A stretch of 64,000 nucleotides of DNA. Origin: Lewinella sp. W8. Its GTDB lineage: Bacteria; Bacteroidota; Bacteroidia; Chitinophagales; Saprospiraceae. Under the pieces are notes generated by a model. That model saw only the letters and a program-made list of their open reading frames with translations. It was not told the origin of the DNA and ran no database searches. The stretch covers positions 1-64,000 of the forward strand of contig NZ_SNAQ03000006.1 in the NCBI RefSeq assembly GCF_004375085.3, given 5' to 3'. Below are positions 59,862 through 64,000 of this stretch, piece by piece (within the stretch, counting starts at the first letter, position 1; each line of letters begins with the position of its first letter). The translations under genes were made by a program, and so were the position numbers.

Positions 59862-60971
59862 ATGCAAAACCTCAAAGACTTTTTTCTCTTCTGTTCCGGT
59901 GTGGATCGCAGTATTCTTGATCGGGTTCCCTCCGACGAAAACAAATACGTCGGCATCGGGGGTACCATCTTTTTTACCGGAGTGCTGGCCTTTTTCTCGG
60001 CTGCTTACGCCCTGTTTACCATTTTTGACAGCTACTTCATGGCCATCATTTTTGGGGTGATCTGGGGACTCATGATCTTCAACCTCGACCGATATATCGT
60101 GTCCAGCATGAAAAGCAAGGGGGGCTTTTTCGGCAATTTTGCTACGGCCCTGCCCCGGCTGGCGATGGCCGTTTTGCTGGCCCTCGTCATTTCCAAGCCG
60201 TTGGAGCTGAAGATTTTTGAGAAGGAGATCAACGCGGAGCTGATCGTCATGGAGCAGGAAACCTTCAAGGTCCAGGAAGACCGCATCAGTGCCCGCTTTA
60301 ACGACCAAATCGCCGCGGCCGAAGCGGAGGCTAACCGCCTTCAGGGAGAAATTGACGCCAAAACGGCGGTACGGGACGAGAAAGTAGCCGCCGCCCTGGC
60401 CGAAGCCGACGGTAGCGGAGGCTCCGGCGTGCGCAACATGGGTCCCATCTACCGGGCCAAAAAACTGGAAGCTGATCAGGCCCAGGCGGAACTGGAGTCC
60501 CTCGTAGCCGTCAACCAACCCCAGATCATCGAAAACCGGCAGCAGGCCGCCGATCTACGCGGCCAGATCAAGGAGGAAATTTCCAGCCTGGAACGCAGTG
60601 CCTTCGGCGGCATGGCGGCACGCATCGAAGCGCTCGAAAGACTGGGCCACAAGAGCGACGCCATCTACTACGCCAGCATCTTCATCATGCTGCTCTTCAT
60701 CGCCATCGAAACGGCGCCCATCTTCACCAAACTCATTTCTCCCCGGAGTCCGTACGATCATCTGCTCCACGAGCATGAGCACGTTTTCGAAATGGCCACC
60801 AAACAAAGCACCGGAGAGCGGGGCAACGACGTCAGGAACCGCCTGAGGGTGCACACCGAGGTGGGCGTACATCAGGCCACCGCCGAGATTGCCAGGAAGA
60901 AGGCCGAAATCGACGCCGAGCTGGACCGCACCTTCAAGGGCCTCCGCAACCGCGGTTACGAGATCGGATAA
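59862..60971 (+). CDS. DUF4407 membrane protein
   Basis: This is a 369-residue inner-membrane protein of the DUF4407 family. Three hydrophobic segments lie in the first 120 residues (IGGTIFFTGVLAFFSAAYALF, FMAIIFGVIWGLMIFNLDRY, LPRLAMAVLLALVISKPLEL) and another near 270-290 (ASIFIMLLFIAIETAPIFTK). A long charged coiled-coil region lies between (QIAAAEAEANRLQGEIDAKT) and a helical tail follows. The motif FNLDRYIVSS is typical. The function of the family is unknown; four-helix plus coiled-coil proteins can act as mechanosensitive or signalling devices, but that is speculation. It stands alone with its own promoter region. Confidence 0.85.
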   Translation: MQNLKDFFLFCSGVDRSILDRVPSDENKYVGIGGTIFFTGVLAFFSAAYALFTIFDSYFMAIIFGVIWGLMIFNLDRYIVSSMKSKGGFFGNFATALPRLAMAVLLALVISKPLELKIFEKEINAELIVMEQETFKVQEDRISARFNDQIAAAEAEANRLQGEIDAKTAVRDEKVAAALAEADGSGGSGVRNMGPIYRAKKLEADQAQAELESLVAVNQPQIIENRQQAADLRGQIKEEISSLERSAFGGMAARIEALERLGHKSDAIYYASIFIMLLFIAIETAPIFTKLISPRSPYDHLLHEHEHVFEMATKQSTGERGNDVRNRLRVHTEVGVHQATAEIARKKAEIDAELDRTFKGLRNRGYEIG

Positions 60972-61053
60972 ACAGCCGGGGCTTGTCGGGAGATTTAGGA
61001 TAAGGCTGTTCCGTGAATTAATCAATGGGCAATCAAGGCCTTGAATTCCTCAA

Positions 61054-61079
61054 TAGCGGCAGGTAATTACCTGCCGCTA
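61054..61079. repeat. 26-bp perfect palindrome
   Basis: TAGCGGCAGGTAA followed by its exact reverse complement. No T-run follows. A second, 7-bp hairpin (GCGATTC-tacag-GAATCGC) lies at 61102-61120. It could be a factor-independent stop, a binding site or a relic of a mobile repeat. Confidence 0.55.
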
Positions 61080-61186
61080 CCGTTTGTCCCACTGAACTGC
61101 CGCGATTCTACAGGAATCGCTGATGAGATCTCAGGGAACCGTCTAGATTTAAAACAATAAATCGACCGACAAGGCCCCTCCCTGCT

Positions 61187-61194
61187 TATCTTCG
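61187..61194 (+). promoter_or_regulatory. Candidate -7 box for the PorV/PorQ-like gene
   Basis: TATCTTCG fits TAnnTTTG at seven of eight and lies 22 bases before the GTG start. Confidence 0.4.
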
Positions 61195-61216
61195 CCGCAG
61201 AACATCCATTCCGCAA

Positions 61217-62023
61217 GTGCGCCTGCCTACTATTTGCCTGATTCTCCTGTTGCCCCTATTCGCTTCCGCTCAGGAAGGCGTCTTTCCCACTACCGACATC
61301 CGCTCCCGCCTGATGGGCGGCACGGGACTTACGGCAACGGGGATCGACGGCATCTGGACCAACCCCGCCGGCCTGGCCGGCACCCCGGATCAGCTGCAGG
61401 CCTCCGCGACCGCCGAACAACGGTTCGGCATCAGCGAACTCAGCTTTGCCAACGTCGCGGCCGCCTACGGAACGAAGAACGGTGGCTTCGGCCTGCAACT
61501 GGCAAGCTTTGGCTTTGCCACCTACCGGGAGAACCGCATTGGGCTGGCCTACGGCCGGCAACTCACGGACAACTTCAGCATCGGCGGCGACCTGGCCGGC
61601 TTCAGCACCACCACTGACGGCTATGCCGCCACCTTCGACATCACCTTCGGATTGGGCATGCAACTGCAAATCCTCGAAGAACTGGCCATCGGCGCTCGGA
61701 TCTTTTCTCCCGTCAGAACGGAAGTCCGGCCCGATGAATACCTCACCCAGATTATTGCCGTGGGGCTCAGCTACCGCCCCAGTGATAAAATCACCCTGAA
61801 CGCCGAGCTGCATCAGGATGCGGATTTCCCCGCCCGCTTTCGGGCGGGTCTGGAGTACCTGCCCGCCGAAGAACTGAGCGTACGGCTCGGGGTGGCCACC
61901 GAAGTGGCGGAACTCTCCTTCGGCCTCGGCTACGAAGTCATTGAGCGGCTCGACATCAGCGCCGGTGCCGTGTGGCACGAGGTGCTCGGATTGTGGCCCT
62001 CGGTGGGTGTGCGGTGGCGGTAG
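61217..62023 (+). CDS. Outer-membrane barrel protein, PorV/PorQ-like
   Basis: This 268-residue exported protein begins with GTG and a signal peptide (ICLILLLPLFASAQ). The start of the mature part, SRLMGGTGLTATGIDGIWTNPAGLAG, has the NPAGL motif of the FadL-like PorV/PorQ/UPF0164 barrels that serve T9SS and hydrophobic-molecule transport. The remainder shows paired barrel strands (GFGLQLASFGFATYRENRIGL, FGLGMQLQILEELAIGARIF) and ends in an aromatic-Arg terminus (VGVRWR). Exact orthology to PorV or PorQ cannot be decided here. It is convergent with the regulator gene. Confidence 0.75.
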   Translation: MRLPTICLILLLPLFASAQEGVFPTTDIRSRLMGGTGLTATGIDGIWTNPAGLAGTPDQLQASATAEQRFGISELSFANVAAAYGTKNGGFGLQLASFGFATYRENRIGLAYGRQLTDNFSIGGDLAGFSTTTDGYAATFDITFGLGMQLQILEELAIGARIFSPVRTEVRPDEYLTQIIAVGLSYRPSDKITLNAELHQDADFPARFRAGLEYLPAEELSVRLGVATEVAELSFGLGYEVIERLDISAGAVWHEVLGLWPSVGVRWR

Positions 62024-62091
62024 AGATCCCCCACCCTTTTCGCAGCCTGGAGACTTGACTACCCAACGGTCCAGTAAGACACTGGTCGGAA

Positions 62092-63903
62092 TCAGGGGCG
62101 TTGAGTTTTCAGCCAGGCACGAGGGGTCATGCCCTCCTGCTTCTTGAAGAAATTATTGAATACCGTCTTGGAGTTGAACCCACTTTCGTAAGCCAATCCA
62201 AGCAAGGTCAGATGGCTGTTTTCCGGCAACAATGCCTTTTCTTTAAAGGTCGCCAGGCGATAGGCGTTGATGTATTCATTGAAGTTTTTACCCACCGCCT
62301 GATTCAATAACCAGGAAAGCTTATTGGGATGCACCTCGAGGGCGGCAGCCAGCGTACGCAGGGAGAGTTCGGCGTTTAGGTAAGCCCGCTCCTCCTGCAC
62401 GAGATGCGTTAGGGTACGCAAATAATGCTCCCGTTCTTCGGCGTTCAGTAGGGCCTTTTGTGGCTTGACTTTACCCAGATGCCATTCCGGGCTTGATGGA
62501 AAATCGTTTCGGTCAAGCCCAAAATTCATGCGTTGGTACAGGCGCTCAAAGCGGGGATGTTCCCGCAGGTCATCCCACACCCAATAATGCTTGAGACCTA
62601 CCATCATGGTCGACCGTTGCGTGAAAGCCAGTTCCAGGCAGTCTATCGCTTCTTCCTGCATGCCCAGTAGGGCATACAACTCTGCGGGGTCACAGGCATC
62701 GAGGTATTCGGTTTCGGCCATCGCGGCCAGGACCGTTTCCCGCTCCCCCATCAGCGCACGCACCTGTAATAAATTGTAGGCTGCGGGGCCCTTCCCCTGG
62801 CTCAGCTGTAAAGCATGTTGTACGCTGGCGATGGCTTCGGCAAACTGTCCGGTTTGGGCCAGTGCCAGGCCCCGCCAGCGGTGGGCCTCGGCGAAATGCT
62901 CGTCCAGAAGGATGGCTCTTTCAAAGGTTTTTATCGCCGCGGTGAACTGAGCGGCAAAATAGTGGCAAAGGCCCAGTTGCCAGTGAGAAATACTGTGCAG
63001 GGGGTCCTGCTCCACGACCTGTTCGGCAATGGCCAGTGCACGCTCGTAGTCCTTTTCCAGGAAAACGTAGTAGTAGGTAATGAATTCATTTTCACCGGTC
63101 AGACCGGCCGCCACCGCGGCCTCGTAAGCTTTGCGGGCGGCATTCCAGTCCCAATCGTAAAAAAAATGGATGTAGGCCATGACTTTATGGGCCCGGGCCG
63201 TCTTCGGCTGGAGACGAATGGATTTCAATGCAGTATTTCGGGCCAGTTCGTGGGCCTCCCGGGATTCCATCAAGCCAAAACCGGCCAGGTGCAGGTAGGT
63301 TTCGGCCAGGTAGGCATAAGCCTCCGCGTACTGGTCGTCTGCCGCAATCGCCGCCTTGAAGTACCGTTCCGCCAGCTGGATGTCCGCAAAGTCTTTGCGC
63401 TTGAAGTGAAAACTTCCCTTCAGGTAGCGTTCGTAGGCATCAATCCGCCTGGTCGGCGGAGAGGAAGCCGGTTCGGGGATCTCAAAGTGCCCGAATTGCT
63501 GGCGAATTTGGTCCGCAATGAGCACACTCAACTCGTCCTGTAGTCTGAAGATATCCTCCAACTCACGGTCAAAATTTTTGGACCACAGCTGACTACCCGA
63601 CTCGGTTTCGATCAGTTGAGCGGAAATACGCACCCGCCGGCCAGCTTTGCGTACGCTTCCTTCCAGGAGAGTACTGACGCCCAATCGGCGACCGACTTCC
63701 CGCGCATCAACCTGCTTATTCTTATAGGTAAAGACCGAAGAGCGCGCGATGACTTTGATGGCACCATCCTTCGCGAGTGCGTGAATGATTTCTTCCGTGA
63801 TTCCATCACTGAAATACTCGTTGTCCGGGTCCGCACTACGATTAACGAAGGGAAGTACCGCGATGGAAAACTGGGGCTTCGGAGGGGTGGAACTCAAAAT
63901 CAT
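62092..63903 (-). CDS. AraC-type regulator with TolB-like and TPR domains
   Basis: This is a 603-residue cytosolic protein. The N-terminus (about 10-145; FSIAVLPFVNRSADPDNEYFS, GVSTLLEGSVRKAGRRVRIS) is the TolB/FlgO-like domain known from adenylate-cyclase-type regulators. TPR helices fill about 150-440. The C-terminus (about 500-603) is an AraC DNA-binding domain with two HTH units (AALEVHPNKLSWLLNQAVGK and LGLAYESGFNSKTVFNNFF). The TPR part may sense a ligand or partner. No sensor kinase or membrane segment is present. A -7-like TATCTTTA (63937-63930) precedes it. Confidence 0.87.
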   Translation of the reverse strand: MILSSTPPKPQFSIAVLPFVNRSADPDNEYFSDGITEEIIHALAKDGAIKVIARSSVFTYKNKQVDAREVGRRLGVSTLLEGSVRKAGRRVRISAQLIETESGSQLWSKNFDRELEDIFRLQDELSVLIADQIRQQFGHFEIPEPASSPPTRRIDAYERYLKGSFHFKRKDFADIQLAERYFKAAIAADDQYAEAYAYLAETYLHLAGFGLMESREAHELARNTALKSIRLQPKTARAHKVMAYIHFFYDWDWNAARKAYEAAVAAGLTGENEFITYYYVFLEKDYERALAIAEQVVEQDPLHSISHWQLGLCHYFAAQFTAAIKTFERAILLDEHFAEAHRWRGLALAQTGQFAEAIASVQHALQLSQGKGPAAYNLLQVRALMGERETVLAAMAETEYLDACDPAELYALLGMQEEAIDCLELAFTQRSTMMVGLKHYWVWDDLREHPRFERLYQRMNFGLDRNDFPSSPEWHLGKVKPQKALLNAEEREHYLRTLTHLVQEERAYLNAELSLRTLAAALEVHPNKLSWLLNQAVGKNFNEYINAYRLATFKEKALLPENSHLTLLGLAYESGFNSKTVFNNFFKKQEGMTPRAWLKTQRP

Positions 63904-63929
63904 GAAAATCGGAGGGGGCTACTAAGTCC

Positions 63930-63937
63930 TAAAGATA
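63930..63937 (-). promoter_or_regulatory. Candidate -7 box for the AraC-type regulator
   Basis: TATCTTTA on the minus strand fits TAnnTTTG at seven of eight and lies 26 bases before the ATG at 63903. Confidence 0.4.
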
Positions 63938-64000
63938 AGGGCAATCGACCAGGGAATGCCCTCTATCGCGATCAAACCTCCCCCCGAAAACCCTTTATTC

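Noticed and set aside
1-64000. Known defence, toxin-antitoxin, prophage or transposase loci
   Set aside because: I saw no Cas, restriction-modification, integrase, transposase or phage structural motifs in any well-supported frame.

Overview
The window looks like chromosomal DNA of a fairly high-GC member of the Bacteroidota, most like Saprospiria / Lewinella relatives (inference). Four secreted proteins end in type IX secretion (T9SS) sorting domains with a PNP motif, a PorE-like OmpA lipoprotein sits beside them, and Bacteroidota -7 boxes (TAnnTTTG) lie just upstream of many starts. DUF3857, DUF4407, YfhO, TIGR03643 and paired PSD1/DUF1501 genes also fit. I saw no tRNA, rRNA, CRISPR array, transposase or prophage.

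Layout. 0-8 kb: DUF4265 protein and amidohydrolase, rimM, a lipoprotein, an S4 RNA-binding protein, gpsA and a large YfhO membrane protein. 8-12 kb: two tandem DUF3857 transglutaminase-like proteins, one lacking the catalytic Cys. 12-19.7 kb: accD with a coupled membrane protein, an FKBP isomerase, a YggS-family PLP protein, a small orphan gene among hairpin repeats, pncA, a TIGR03643 protein, a double-thioredoxin lipoprotein and an SDR oxidoreductase. 19.7-24.4 kb and 39.5-43.7 kb: two paralogous PSD1 + DUF1501 gene pairs. 24.6-38 kb: a T9SS block with a beta-propeller protein, an S8 protease, a CBM-like two-repeat protein, a Gly-rich/PKD protein and the PorE-like lipoprotein, plus a cupin protein. 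43.7-49.3 kb: a lipoprotein and the branched-chain amino-acid operon ilvD-ilvB-ilvN. 49.4-64 kb: an outer-membrane barrel, a TlpA-like protein without its cysteines, a HAD phosphatase, a LytTR two-component pair, a SIMPL protein, an ABC exporter pair with a His-rich loop, DUF4407, a PorV/PorQ-like barrel and a TolB-TPR-AraC regulator.

The most interesting item is upstream of ilvD. A 29-codon leader ORF has 12 consecutive Leu/Val/Ile codons, followed by a 15-bp-stem terminator 35 nt before ilvD. The last codons of the leader can pair with the 5' arm of that terminator, so they could act as the antiterminator. This is the layout of a compact ribosome-mediated attenuator that senses branched-chain amino acids. 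Other notable points are a dispersed ~25-bp repeat (GGCACCTGCG-N-CGCCCAAA) that also lies in the rimM coding sequence, and a decayed duplicate of the rimM 3' end 2 kb away. Three hairpin repeats at 15.9-16.4 kb surround an orphan gene.
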